Source: Cladobotryum mycophilum (Eukaryota; Ascomycota; Sordariomycetes; Hypocreales; Hypocreaceae). From it: a stretch of 64,000 nucleotides of DNA. How positions within the stretch are numbered: position 1 is the first letter of the stretch; every line of letters starts with the position of its first letter. Where the stretch lies: assembly GCA_036429605.1 (NCBI GenBank), contig JAVFKD010000002.1, positions 186,001-250,000 of the forward strand. Reading direction: 5' to 3'. Under the pieces are notes generated by a model. It did no database searches. It was not told where the DNA came from and was given only the letters and a program-made list of their open reading frames with translations. Both the position numbers and the translations under genes were made by a program. Below are positions 1 to 10,705 of this stretch, piece by piece.

Positions 1-1
1 C

Positions 2-1438
2 GCCAATCTACCTACGGACCAGCGCGTCGCAAAGGCCCGCAGCGGCTTGCAAGACCTTCAGCTAGTGACTCTTTCCTGGAACTACGGTCGCCATTTGCTG
101 GTCGCTTCATCTCGCAACACTGGTGCCGCGGTTGACATGGCTGCTAACCTGCAAGGTGTATGGAACAACGTCACAAACCCACCTTGGGGCGGAAAGTATA
201 CCATCAACATCAACATTGAGATGAACTACTGGGTAGCCGGTCAGACTAATCTGATTGAGACTCAGCTGCCTTTGTTTGATCTCTTCAATGTTGGCAAGCC
301 ACGAGGAGAGGAGTTGGCCCAGAAGATGTATGGCTGCGGTGGAACAGTTTTTCACCATAATTTGAACCTCTGGGGAGACCCCGCCCCGACTGATAACTTC
401 ACGTCATCCACAATGTGGCCTATGGGGGCAGCCTGGTTAGTGCAGCATCAGATTGATCACTACCGCTTCACCGGCGATCTTGACTTCCTAAGAAATACTG
501 CCTACCCAAATCTCGTTGATGTAGCCAAGTTCTATCAGTGCTACACTTTTAACTATCGAGGATACCAAGTGACGGGGCCATCTCTATCAGCCGAAAACAC
601 TTTCTTCATCCCAGCCAACGAGACAAACGCCAACAGCCAAGCTGCCATGGACATGGACATTGAGATGGACAACCAACTCATGCGAGACGTCATGAGAAGT
701 TTGATCGAAGCCGCAGCCGCTTTGGGCATCTCTGACTCCGACAGCAATGTCAAGGCCGCCAAAGATTTCCTGCCAAAGATCCGACCACCAGGAATTGGCT
801 CATACGGCCAGATCCTTGAATGGCGACAAGAGTACAAGGAGGCCGATCCGGGCAACAGGCATCTTTCTCCCTTGTATGGTCTTCATCCCTCAGACCAGTT
901 CTCGCCACTCCTCAACAGCACTCTGAGCAAAGCTGGCAAGGCTCTACTTGATCACCGAGTCGCTGCTGGCTCAGGAAGCACTGGTTGGAGTCGCACGTGG
1001 ATGATCAACATGTATGCTCGACTCTTCTCGGGAGCTGATGCCTGGAAGCATATTGTCGCCTGGTTCGAAAGGTATCCCATGAACAATCTTTGGAATTCGG
1101 ATCACGGAATCACCTTCCAGATTGACGGCAACTTTGGATTCACAAGTGGTCTGACGGAGACGTTGCTCCAGAGTCATGCCGGTGTGGTTCACGTCCTCCC
1201 AGCTTTGATGGCAGACGCGATACCGACTGGAAATGCTAGAGGATTGCTGGCACGAGGTGGTTTCGCCGTGGATATTGATTGGCAGGGTGGCAAGTTCAAG
1301 AGCGCGACAGTAACAGCGCAGCGTGGTGGACAGTTGGCCCTCAGAGTCGCCGACGGCCAGAGTTTCTCTGTAAACAGCACGCCTTACAAGGGACCGATTC
1401 AGACCGCCAAGGGGGCCAAATACAATATAACGGCGTAA
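2..1438 (+). CDS. Glycoside hydrolase family 95 (alpha-L-fucosidase-like), 3' part
   Basis: The reading frame is open from base 2 of the window and ends at TAA 1436-1438, so the 5' end lies outside the window. The visible 479 or so residues begin with LPTDQRV and a YGRHLLVASSR stretch, followed by NPPWGGKYTININIEMNYW. This is the hallmark of the (alpha/alpha)6 catalytic barrel of GH95; the asparagines of the NIN/EMN segment correspond to family active-site residues. A later FQIDGNFGFTSGLTE motif carries the conserved aspartate. The C-terminal 90 residues form the usual beta-sandwich tail. GH95 enzymes release alpha-1,2-linked L-fucose, and some act on L-galactose. No intron is needed in the visible part. 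Its location (secreted or not) cannot be judged because the N-terminus is missing. Family assignment is secure; substrate is inferred. Confidence 0.88.
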   Translation, partial: ANLPTDQRVAKARSGLQDLQLVTLSWNYGRHLLVASSRNTGAAVDMAANLQGVWNNVTNPPWGGKYTININIEMNYWVAGQTNLIETQLPLFDLFNVGKPRGEELAQKMYGCGGTVFHHNLNLWGDPAPTDNFTSSTMWPMGAAWLVQHQIDHYRFTGDLDFLRNTAYPNLVDVAKFYQCYTFNYRGYQVTGPSLSAENTFFIPANETNANSQAAMDMDIEMDNQLMRDVMRSLIEAAAALGISDSDSNVKAAKDFLPKIRPPGIGSYGQILEWRQEYKEADPGNRHLSPLYGLHPSDQFSPLLNSTLSKAGKALLDHRVAAGSGSTGWSRTWMINMYARLFSGADAWKHIVAWFERYPMNNLWNSDHGITFQIDGNFGFTSGLTETLLQSHAGVVHVLPALMADAIPTGNARGLLARGGFAVDIDWQGGKFKSATVTAQRGGQLALRVADGQSFSVNSTPYKGPIQTAKGAKYNITA

Positions 1439-2199
1439 GACGGTGTTCATGCTGTCTCGTGTATATATGACCGCAGCGGACGGGATGTTAACGACTTGGC
1501 TATGAATGACTTTTCCTAGTTGTGCTGTATAAAATACTATGGATCTTATTTTTTGGACTCTCGTCGTATTTGAAAGCTGATGTCTTTTATGAGCCCAGGT
1601 GATTGTTTATTTCCTAGTGCAGTCACGGAGGGCCTCGCATATTCAGAGTTATGTTGTCACACACCAGTGAGGCCCTTTGTGTACCCTTGCACTTTTCACA
1701 TCGACTGCTCTCCGGTTTCATGACACAATATCTGTATTAGGTCTTGGCAAGAGTTCGTCCATTTGTTTTGGCCAATTCTCCGTAAAGATAGATAGCCAAA
1801 TAGCGCCCCCAGCCTGTAATTGTAGAAAATCTCAACACTAAATGTGGAGACCTGGCCTGACCCTCTCCTATGCGGCGCATCTAGATCCTTTATTGACATC
1901 CGTCAAAGGCATCGTCTGAGGTGAGGTTTGGTCGTAATCAGACGCGATCTGGCTTGCATCCACCTCCGACATACTTTTGTCCCAGTAACTAATAGAAATC
2001 GTTGTTTTACCAGTCCTATCTATCGCAACAACTACCTCAAACTGTACTCATAGGTAGTCAGTAGTCTTCAAAGAGGAGCAGCATGAGAGAAAGAACACGA
2101 AAGAAAGGCAGATCCGACGTACCCCCATGGGATCTTTGGATCACAGCAAATCATGTGAGAATGTTCCGTTTGATCTCAATGCATCCTCTTCGCGCATAG
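1439..2199. other. Intergenic, no gene seen
   Basis: About 760 bp downstream of the GH95 gene. I see only short open frames without family resemblance or a splice-consistent structure. Confidence 0.5.
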
Positions 2200-2775
2200 T
2201 ATTATGGCTTCTAAAGTTCAAAGGGGTGCTAAACAAAGGTTTGTCTGTGGGAAGATCCGTAAATTTGGCAATTTGTCTAAGCAGCCCCGTTTCATACTTT
2301 CCAGTATAGCATCATCGCTTTATGGGTCGACAGACAGTCAAAAAGTTAACAGCCTGTGGTTTGAGGACAACCCGATCGAATGGAGCCTGATCCGTGATGC
2401 TATCAGCAAATATTGTGAGCAGAGTTGCATATCGATCTACGATCGCCGTCCAAGCCTGTACCAAGTCATCCACATGTGAGATCCCCAAGAACCTCCCAGT
2501 AAAGTTGCACATCATAGCTCCCAGCCTGTTTGGCTTGGCTGGCCAACAAGCTCTGCTGCATCGGTGAGCAGATAAACATCCTCCACATCTGCAAGCGAAA
2601 TACCAAGCTCTGGTATTTTATGTGATAATAGGTGCTCAATGGCCGATGATTATAGCGGGGTCCAAGAAATAAGATCATCAAGCTCATTGCTTGCCTGTTT
2701 GGTGAACTGAGCCATCTGCGAAAGCGACTTAGAAATCGTGGCATGTGAATCTTCCTTTTTTCCCCGGTTATCAAT
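2200..2775 (-). pseudogene. NRPS relic: end of carrier domain and start of condensation domain
   Basis: Reading the minus strand from about 2770, three frames in turn give recognisable NRPS text. First comes LSQMAQFTKQASNELDD, the linker after a carrier domain. Then IPELGISLADVEDVYLLTD corresponds to the C1 region, usually DVEDVYPCTPLQEGL. Then LVQAWTAIVDRYATLLTIF matches the 'AW..VVDRH..LRTVF' block of condensation domains, and further on there is KPLFSTPLNFRSH. The frame changes between blocks and stop codons interrupt each of them, so this is a decayed fragment. The conserved HHxxxDG motif is not present. It lies on the same strand as the adenylation relic at 6.4-7.3 kb and may derive from the same ancestral gene, later broken apart. 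Identity as a C domain is well supported; the boundaries are approximate. Confidence 0.6.
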
Positions 2776-3156
2776 TCAATCCTCTGGTATTAGTATCATC
2801 AATGACGTCTTTGATGGTGATGGCCATGTTACGAAGATAACACAGCCAGAACATGCGGTTCCCCGCGTCATCAGGCTCTTATTGGCCTTGGAGAATGGCG
2901 AGGCTTAGGAGCGCAGTGCATGAGTACCGTCTGCCACATACCAGATGTCATTGAATCAATAAGGAAATTGGTCCGTTGAGATGCGAGTTTGAGCTAGAAT
3001 TGGCGGAGGAGCCGACTGCTCCGTTAACAATTTTTTTAATATAGTTAAATGCTAAATACCCCAGAATGTTATGTTTCCTGCCTGTTTGCTAATTGCTAAT
3101 TGCCAAATTGAGCCACTTATTAATCTTAGTCAACCCCTGATACTACCCTGCAGTCT
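2776..3156. other. Intergenic, no gene seen
   Basis: Moderately AT-rich spacer between the NRPS relic and the 3' end of the ribotoxin gene. No coding signal recognised. Confidence 0.5.
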
Positions 3157-3712
3157 TTAGGTGCACTTTTGGAAGAACTTCAATCCCTGGTTCTTATCAT
3201 TAACCTCAGAGTGGGTCATGACACCACAGAACTGGATACCACCGTTGCTGTTGGAGTACACCGCGCGGATAGGAGTAGCACCACCCTTCTGCTTATCCGT
3301 CTTAACGTCCTTCTCCCACACAGTGTTCTTGCCAACCCAGTAAATAGGATACTCCCAGAGAATAGCGTCCTTCTTGTCACAGTTGTTGACACCAAATTGG
3401 ATGTTGTCACCGTTGAAGTATCTGTGGGGGTCGCCGCTCTTGCCCGTCGTGAGGCCCGCCTTTTTGGCTTCAGCCTGAGCTACGGCCACATCAACCTTGA
3501 ATGGCTTTTCCGTCTTGCCATTAAGCTTAGGACGGCATGTAACGATCTGAAGGCTTAAGTTAACATTGTTGACATATACTATAGAGATGACAGGATCACA
3601 AACGTACGGGATTGCGGTCTTCCAACAAGCTGACAGCGTCACGCTTGATAGCAGTAGCGAGACCAGGTGCAGTCAAAGCGGCTGTGGCGAAGAGTGCGGT
3701 GAGGAACTTCAT
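3157..3712 (-). CDS. Secreted ribotoxin, hirsutellin/anisoplin type
   Basis: Two exons, 3712-3608 and 3546-3157, separated by a 61-bp intron (GTACGT...TTCAG), encode 164 residues. Residues 1-21 form a signal peptide (MKFLTALFATAALTAPGLATA). A short propeptide with a KR dibasic site at 23-24 follows, and the mature part of about 130 residues starts near residue 36. Four cysteines (39, 91, 142, 163) fit two disulfides. The RNase T1-like active-site set is visible: H76 (PHRYF), E100 (LWEYP), R129 (PIRAV) and H147 (VMTHS). Ribotoxins of this fold cut one phosphodiester bond in the sarcin/ricin loop of the large ribosomal RNA and stop translation. Length and cysteine count match the shorter insect-pathogen type rather than the longer Aspergillus type. 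The gene appears intact. A TTAAATAA element lies about 125-135 bp upstream of the ATG. Confidence 0.9.
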
Positions 3713-3920
3713 CTTTATGATGTGATTGCAAGACAAGGTCGATAAAAGATACTAAGGACGAGGCAAAGGAACGTAAAGCTGTGATGAATGGATTGATGAG
3801 CACGGAGTAATTAAGACTTGGTCCGGAGCATTCGTTATTTAAGCATGAAATTGATGTACGGAGCAGGTACCTTTAATATAAAACAGAATGGTCATTGCTG
3901 ACTCTTTGCATGCCATACTT

Positions 3921-3931
3921 GTACGGAGTAC
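3921..3931. repeat. GTACGGAGTAC palindromic motif, copy 1
   Basis: Exact 11-mer upstream of the ribotoxin gene. The same word or its reverse complement recurs at 4313-4323 and 7498-7508, with near copies elsewhere in intergenic DNA. Role unknown. Confidence 0.6.
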
Positions 3932-4312
3932 ATAACCGATGCCGTAACAAGGCAACTGGTTATTGAGACAGGAGTCAGCTTATGGATATAAAACACGGGA
4001 TGGGTACACACGTAGGATGCAGGATGAAGGATGAAGGATGCAGAGATGTATGTCCAGTCATTGGCTACATCGGCTCTGAGTGGACATGGAAAAACAAACA
4101 TTCCGAATGCATCATACTAAATGCGGGCGGAGAGTGGAGGACGCTAATTCTCTCAGTCAAGTTAACGAGAGCTGTTGGTGATCAAATACGGGGCATCAGG
4201 GTCAGTCCGCCATTGACTTGCCAAATGCGGGAGAAAGGTCTCAGCCCAATTATACCGCCACGGCTGCAAAGGAGCCTGCCAAGCCTGCATCTTTCGAAGA
4301 AGGCTATTGTAT

Positions 4313-4323
4313 GTACTCCGTAC
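4313..4323. repeat. GTACGGAGTAC palindromic motif, copy 2 (reverse complement)
   Basis: Reads GTACTCCGTAC on the plus strand, about 260 bp upstream of the DUF3632 gene. Confidence 0.6.
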
Positions 4324-4581
4324 CTTTGTTCTCATGCTTCAATGATGACGATGACGTGTTCGTCGTTGGGTGACTAAAACATGGCTACCTAAACCCATAT
4401 GTGTCCTGTCCGCGACCTAATGGGGCTGCGATTCTGCCAGACATTTATTACGGCCAAAGCGCACTAACAGCTAACCAACACTTAGATCTGCTATACATTC
4501 TGCAAATCATACCCCGCCAGTTCGTCTGATAGCCTCGTACTATTATTCAAGTAGAACCAAACAGGAACGAATCGGTACACT

Positions 4582-5603
4582 ATGGCTGCGCAAAACGATC
4601 CAACCGTTGCGTCTCTCGACCTTCGACTCTTTGATGACGATGATGATGCTGAGGACCTCGCATACAAGCAAATTATTAACGGTCTAGTCATTCAGGCCAC
4701 AACACCATCGCAGGTTGCGGCCCAAATCGACGAATGGGTCATTGGCGAAGCCAATAGGCGATATAGCCAGCTCAAGGAACGCGATCCGCCCTTTAAACTA
4801 ACTGAGGAAGAGAAAGACAGCCTATACCTCGTTGGACCTAATCCGTCGAGACATGTAGATATGATCATCGGCTGCGTTGCGGTAGTGTGCTCTGCCTTTC
4901 CTCCTAACCACGCAGTGCAAGACGCTCTCCTCGAATTCATTGAGCAACTCAACGCCTTGCCTAAGCATGACGTACCAGACATCAGCTATGATGATTCGGA
5001 TAATGCTGTCTTTGACAAGAAATTATCACTATGGTCATTAGACACCAGTTCGACCGAATATTTGGCGCAGAAGTTCCAACGAGAAGCAGAAGGTGTGTTA
5101 TTTATGCAACCACCCATTTGACCAATGAAACACTGGAAACTAACTGTATTACCCCGTTCGTAGAGCTCGCATATCCTTTCTCTGAGGTAGAAACAGCCGG
5201 TAGTGAATTCCAACTCCGCTGGAGAAATCTGCAGAGCTTCATCTCCCGCCTCACGACACTGGGCCTGATCAACTGCAGCGCCGTATCCGCGCTGTCCTAC
5301 ATCCTACCCTCGTCACATACATACCCTGATCTAAAGGAACGTAGTGTCGGCGGATCTCATAGGATTGCGAGCGATCTTATAGCAGCATCGCAGTGGCTGG
5401 CACCTGACCAGGCATGCCAGTGGGTGTATCAGCAGTGCAAGACGAGCGCCGGGGAAGCTGATGGGTCCCGCAAGATATGGACCATGCAGCATTGGGATCA
5501 GTGGAAAGCACAGATGTCCCTCTTCGCGGCAGATGAGCGGTTCTCGGAGGAAACTCGTCTTCTGGCGCGGTCTTTGAGAGAGAAGATGGAGTCATTGGAG
5601 TAG
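4582..5603 (+). CDS. DUF3632 family protein
   Basis: Two exons, 4582-5092 and 5164-5603, with a 71-bp intron (GTGTGT...TTCGTAG), give 316 residues. The splice is phase 1 and joins EAE to ELAYPFSEVE. The sequence has an acidic N-terminal segment (DDDDDAED), a central helical part, and a C-terminal WRNLQSFISRL...AAQW-type block ending in LREKMESLE. I recognise it as the fungal DUF3632 family, which consists of soluble alpha-helical proteins of unknown function often present in many copies. No signal peptide or membrane segment is visible. ATG 4582 is the first in-frame Met after an upstream stop. Neighbours give no clear functional link. Family call is from memory of the pattern; the gene model is well supported by the reading frames on both sides of the intron. 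Confidence 0.75.
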
Positions 5604-6399
5604 ATTGGCTAGATACATAGGTGCCCCGTAGACGAGACAAAGACAGGTAGTCCAAAGCAGGGAATATTGTCGCATTGGCCGCTGTATGAAGCAAAAGTGA
5701 AACACGTACTTCAGCAATCATGCTGGCAGTACGATGTTATATATGATGGCGCGATACCGTGTGACAAATGTGGTTGGAATAGGTATGGCATGAGTCTTTT
5801 GCAAGTTATATGATCGTAACAGAATCTAGGTCAATTGCGACAATTAGACTAGACAAATTACACTGGGGCTTTCAGCAAAATAGACGACGAAATCGATTGC
5901 AATATTGAGATTAAGCGTCTAAGGGCTTCGTGGTCATGGTTCTGCAGGGTATTGTTCCGCCGATCATTAACATATAAACCCCCGCCGACGGTGGCGATTC
6001 CCAACCCGTGTGATGCCATGTCATCAGGGTGTCAAAAAGCACCGCCAGTCTTGTAACAGTATTCTGTATGTGGCAACCGGCGGTGTTTTTTTATACTTCC
6101 TTGCGTGTGTATTAAGCAGTATCAGTGTTGCCATTCTCACTTGTACAACCGACAACGTTCTACGCGACATATATGCAAGTGGATATTTCAAGCCACAGCC
6201 TATCTATCCCAGAAGAGCCCCGGCAAACTTTGAGAACACCTACAACGCACGGGAAGTGGTGAGGCCGCGTGAGACAAGACAAACAAACTGGATCAACTGT
6301 CTCACTTACAGGGTCCGCAAGCCGAAACGAGCTGCACGGTCGTGATCGAACCGCTTCCCACAGTCAGGAAGGGCCACGACAGCCCAGCCTCCTCGATAC
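5604..6399. other. Intergenic, no gene seen
   Basis: Short open frames only. The 3' portion may include further decayed sequence of the adjacent NRPS relic, but nothing recognisable. Confidence 0.45.
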
Positions 6400-7310
6400 G
6401 TCACCCCAGCACAGAGCTCACAATTTCCCGAAACTTTCCTCCAAAACCTGATGCCGGTCGCTGGGTTCCCAGCATCCCAGAAGAGACAGCCATGATCCCG
6501 CGGTACTCGCCATTACTAGCATCGTTTAGCCACTGCGCCAAAGTTGCTCGATTGACCTCCTTGGCCATGTCTGTCGGCACAACGTCAATCACAGCCCAGC
6601 AGGTTGGTATCATCGCGTCTGTGAGTGTTTTGGATACCATACTTCGCACACCAACCGGCCTCCCAATTGTCTTTGGATCTGTATCACCCGCCACAGTAGT
6701 GTTGGCTAGACGAAGGAGTCAACAGAACCCCCTTGATTCATGTCTTGTTCATCCCGCTAGCAACGTCATTCACTCGCTCATCCTTGCCTAACACGTACAC
6801 ACAACCGCCATAGATCAATGTGAGAAGTGTTTTCGAGGAGGAATACGCCATAGAAGAACGATGAAAACTGCAAAACCCGCGATGAAGATGTTATCTGCAT
6901 CGCCTTTCCGTGGGCGAGGGCATTGGAACACCAGGCTTGATGCTCCACCACCACACCTTTAGCTTTAGCCGTGGACCCAGATGTGAACATCACATACGCG
7001 GCGTTATTCGGTTTCGCAATATTCTTCGCCAGTGTCGCTCTGTTCGTGGGTAGGGCCTCGATATAACAAAATCGGCTAATCTGTATAATGCGTCTCCCTG
7101 GGGTAGCCAGCAAGTCCTTCTTTTCGACTGATGATGGCAATACTGAAGCATTCGCTTCTTCCACATTTCCGTTAAGTCGGTCAATAGGATGAGAAGGGTG
7201 GATATGTAGGCTAGATTATAATGAGCAAACATCTCAATATGATCCTCCCCGACCGGGCATTCGACGAGCAATGGACAATTCTGGGTTGGTATGCCACATT
7301 TTTCCAATTG
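6400..7310 (-). pseudogene. NRPS relic: adenylation domain fragment
   Basis: On the minus strand, starting near 7165, a 128-codon open frame contains the A3 core AAYVMFTSGSTAKAKG followed by VVVEHQAWCSNALAHGKAM and SSSRVLQFSSFFYG, as in fungal adenylation domains. After this the expected 'LLTLIYGGCVCVP' block is found only in another frame, so there is a frameshift near 6830. A stop follows, and the text resumes as GDTDPKTIGRPVGVRS, which is the A5-A6 neighbourhood, implying that the A4-A5 part has been lost. Codons further downstream do not match an A domain. The gene is clearly inactive. It lies on the same strand as the condensation relic at 2.2-2.8 kb. Confidence 0.72.
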
Positions 7311-7992
7311 CTGGATTTCCAGTGTAGTTTGGCTATTAACCCTTTCGAAACGCGGTTATTTATGATCTAAGGTGTGAAAAGTGTGGATGAATAGCTTGAA
7401 TGAGGTTGATGGGAGAATTGTCGAGCCAGTGTAGATAGCCTCTAATTAATCTGTGCAGGAGAAGGAGCATGGACGACCTATCAAAATATACTCTGATGTA
7501 CGGAGTACAGTCCATAGCAGCCATCGCAGTTTAAATAATCCTACCCTAGAAGGAGCAATAGAATCCTTATGTATAGTATGTTCTCTACTGTATTGAATGC
7601 AACACCTTTTGAACATCAAACCATTCTATTTATTAATTAGCATTGTTCCTATTACTAAATACAGTCCAAACGCCCATAAAGACAGTGACTTATAGGGGGC
7701 TCTGTGGGAATTATACACGAAAACATGGAACAACGCAAGTTGATGTACATTTCAATATCGGTACATTTCTATCCAAGTGATGATTAACGACGATCCGCCA
7801 TAGATTTGCCTTTGTGACATCACCTACTTTTCATATGAAATCATGACAATGACAACATTCCCTGAACGGGCGCAATAGATTGGCATCCGGTGGCATTTAA
7901 AATTGGGAAAATGTATCGAGTAATTGAGTCTGCGTTCGTTAATCTTGACAGTCGACCAAAACGTCCAATTCTCACTCACCAGACATTACACT
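7311..7992. other. Intergenic, no gene seen
   Basis: AT-biased spacer with one exact GTACGGAGTAC copy at 7498-7508. No coding signal. Confidence 0.45.
7498..7508. repeat. GTACGGAGTAC palindromic motif, copy 3
   Basis: Third exact copy of the 11-mer, upstream of the NRPS adenylation relic. Confidence 0.6.
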
Positions 7993-8440
7993 ATGGACGA
8001 GAATTACCCGCAGATTGACACACCAAAGAAAACAAGCATTCGTGGTGCTCACGACTGGGCCGACTCGGTCGGAATGCCATATCGTAAACGAGACCCGTTC
8101 GACACCAAGTCAGGGCTACTCAATACTGCGAAGCAAAACAGACGGTACTCGCGGAACCCGCCAAAACCGGGCCGTACGAAGAAGAGCTGAGAGCGGCGGG
8201 AAGGGGGATAATCACAGCGATGACGTATTGGACGCGCACGAGGAGGGACATAAGGCTGAGCTCAAACCGGTGCCACGGACGCATGTTGCCCGGATGAGAG
8301 AGGAGAATCTTGGGATCAAGGTTTGCCCACAGACGTGGAAACGAGCTTTTGAGCGACGAGCAATTGAAAGAGGAACAGCCAAGCGGATTACAACCGTAGT
8401 GCCTGTCAACAAATCCGGTGTAAAAAGGGCCACGAGATGA
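7993..8440 (+). pseudogene. Degenerate transposase relic (Tc1/mariner-like N-terminus)
   Basis: The plus strand from 7993 reads MDENYPQIDTPKKTSIRGAH and continues DWADSVGMPYRKRDPFDT. This resembles the N-terminal DNA-binding segment of a transposase ORF widespread in fungal genomes ('TPEKTSIRGA...FDTFGVS.SQGYRIL'). The expected continuation, SQGYSILRS, is found one frame over, so there is a frameshift near 8110. Further on, LGIKVCPQTWKRAF resembles the second helix-turn-helix block. No catalytic DDE part was recognised. The match rests on remembered family texture, not on a search. Confidence 0.42.
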
Positions 8441-8861
8441 GTGCCATCCATCTTTCACCACGCAAGCAATCTTGACAATGGGAGACTTTCATGATGTGGG
8501 CAGGATAAAAACATCTTGGTATTGGAAACAAGCAGTAAAAAGAAAACAGCATTCTATTACTTCTGTTTACTATACTTGATCATTTATCCATAGCTCGTTG
8601 CCTCCAATCCATACCAAAAAGTCATCATCATTATGGTATCTAATCCATCAAGACTAAGACCAGGCACCCTTGCATTTTTGGGTCCGTTGGAAAGAATATT
8701 TACATCCCCTCTAGCTCACTTTGTACTTCCCATGCGAATCTGAATTCTGCTACCGGACCTTGAGGATTGAGTAAGCCAACCTTGAGGACCGTATCATTGC
8801 GTGATGATGAATCACCCCTGTGCACCAGAATGCGCGGCTCTTGGTGACAGCCTTCGCAATC
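8441..8861. other. Intergenic, no gene seen
   Basis: A 421-bp spacer without recognisable content. Confidence 0.45.
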
Positions 8862-10421
8862 CTACATGCTGTGACGATTGAGTAGCTTGCAATTCGTACT
8901 AGTCCATTCAATCAAGTATCCCGTTTTCGTGCCCATGATGGGTATGTCCTTGAGCGACGTCTCTTCCGCTCCATCGATGTGGTTCATAGATCTCATAGTA
9001 GAGAAGTCTCCACACAGGGTTGTAGGCTCTTCGTAGGGGGAGAAGAACGGTAACCCTAGAGCAGCGTAGTCCTTTGCCGAGATGGGGCATCTGGGTGGTT
9101 CTTGGCTAGTAATGAACCGAAAATGTGCACTGTTGAGAATCTGTACTTGAAATGCGATGGTGGTTGAATTTTGGTAGTCACGACGAGGCAAGTTGACGAT
9201 GTTCTGCTTGATTTGACCACCTGCAGCAACACTCATTTGTAGCTTGGCAGGATCAAGATAGCCACTTCCTCGAAGACTCAAAATCAGATCAATCTCATCC
9301 CCCTATGCTCCATATGTAAGCGATGACATCTTTAACTTGCAGGGAGTTAGCAAAGCATCATGACATACATCCTGAATTTCGTAGTCGCTCAGTGTCGACC
9401 AATCTACAAACATGTCAGTAACAGCTTATCAATATCAAGAGAAGGAGGATATTTTTTTCGGATAGGTGAAGTTGAGAGACTTCTTGTACCTTCTAACTGC
9501 TGCCCACAAAATACGAGCTTCTGTTGGTCGGGGGGTATGCCCTCCTGGTTCTGAACGTATTCTTTCACCTCGGCGATCGTGTTGGATGGATAGGCTTGGA
9601 AGATGATAGTCTTTCTTGTCAAAGTGACTATTTTGATCTTAATTCTCTCGCCCATTTTCGTTCTTGGGTACGGTGTGTCAAGTCGGGTTATCTCAAACTG
9701 CATGCCTCCCGTAGTCTCGTCACCCATAATCTGTGCTTCCACGGAGTACCCAGTCCCCATAGGCATGGAGACAAACTGGCGTACCTTGCCAGGTTCAACA
9801 GCAATGCATCCAACCATTTCTGTTCAGGTAGGGTGATTTAGTCTTGAATACTCTTGCGCGACTTTGGTAGGTCTCGACGGCGAAGAGCCGTGGCTGCTGT
9901 TTCGATGACGGGCTCGCTAGATACTACGTTGATCCCTCCGACAAGGATTTTAATAGCGTACCTCTTGCAACTGTCGAAATTAAATCCACATGGCCTCCCG
10001 TTCTTTTCCTAACTAAAGTTAGCGTTTCTAGAGCTTTCTTTTTATTCTTTTTTATTTTAATGTTTTAATTCTTTTTATTTAAACTCGCTCTGGGTCTCGG
10101 GACACGTGAAGACTTCCGATACATGGGAAAGAAGAGACCTCCCCTTCGCGACATGCTATTTGGAAGCTTTTCAGTATAGCAATTGACACTAAAGAGTGGA
10201 AATTGGCCGAGAGACGGTGGCAATTCGTTCATGCTGCTGTTGTCCGGTACACGAACGGTGCGGTGGAAACTGATCTCCAGATCATCCAGGCGAATGCTCT
10301 CAGATGAGAGTTTCACCTCAGGAGACCACGATGTTAGGTCTAGTTGCATGTTGAAGACTTTTCGTTGGAAGCTGAGAACCCAGACGTGAGATGTGAGGAC
10401 GACTTTGACGGTTTGAACCAT
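8862..10421 (-). pseudogene. Decayed gene with ubiquitin-fold domain
   Basis: The 3' two thirds still splice cleanly: exons 9817-9490, 9403-9369 and 9302-8862 join to give a ubiquitin-like domain with KIVTLTRKTIIFQ, NTIAEVKEYVQNQEGIPPDQ and TLSDYEIQ...LILSLRGSG. The LRG end matches the ubiquitin C-terminal strand, but it continues into a C-terminal region of about 145 residues. Upstream, 10421 to about 10105 encodes SWSPEVKLSSESIRLDDLEI and FHRTVRVPDN...GLFFPMY, which I recognise as the N-terminus of the same fungal family. A probable 97-bp intron (10105-10009, branch GCTAAC) leads to EREAMWI. Then come a one-base insertion near 9982, a TAA at 9840-9838 where a coding triplet is expected, and a one-base loss near 9807. 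The gene as a whole looks inactive; sequencing error at three sites is less likely. Confidence 0.68.
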
Positions 10422-10705
10422 CGACTTAAGGACTTAAGAAAAGCGCGTGTTACACAGTCGGAAAGCCACTGGTGACATGACAAGATGATTGAAGAAATTC
10501 ACTTGGCATTCATCTATTTTAGGTCCATAGTTGGGCCTCTGTAATTTATTGCATCCTGCCACGTTGTGTAGCTGGGTCTGATTTACCCCCCCCAAAACAA
10601 ACCAGCATCCAATTTGTAGGAGTGATGTTCTCGGACCCATAAAATCGACGTAGTGGCCCAAAGCGAATTGTGACTTTATTTTTATTTTAGTTGCCAAGAA
10701 AGAGA

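Larger units (their letters stand above)
3713..4581. other. Intergenic between ribotoxin and DUF3632 genes
   Basis: An 869-bp region holding the promoters of two divergent genes. It contains two exact copies of the palindrome-like GTACGGAGTAC (3921-3931, and reverse complement 4313-4323), a partial copy at 3856-3864, and a small GGATGAA/GGATGCA minisatellite at about 4013-4042. No gene recognised. Confidence 0.5.

Noticed and set aside
971..1450. Minus-strand open frame of 159 codons over the GH95 gene
   Set aside because: It is an antisense shadow of a clear GH95 coding region and matches no family.
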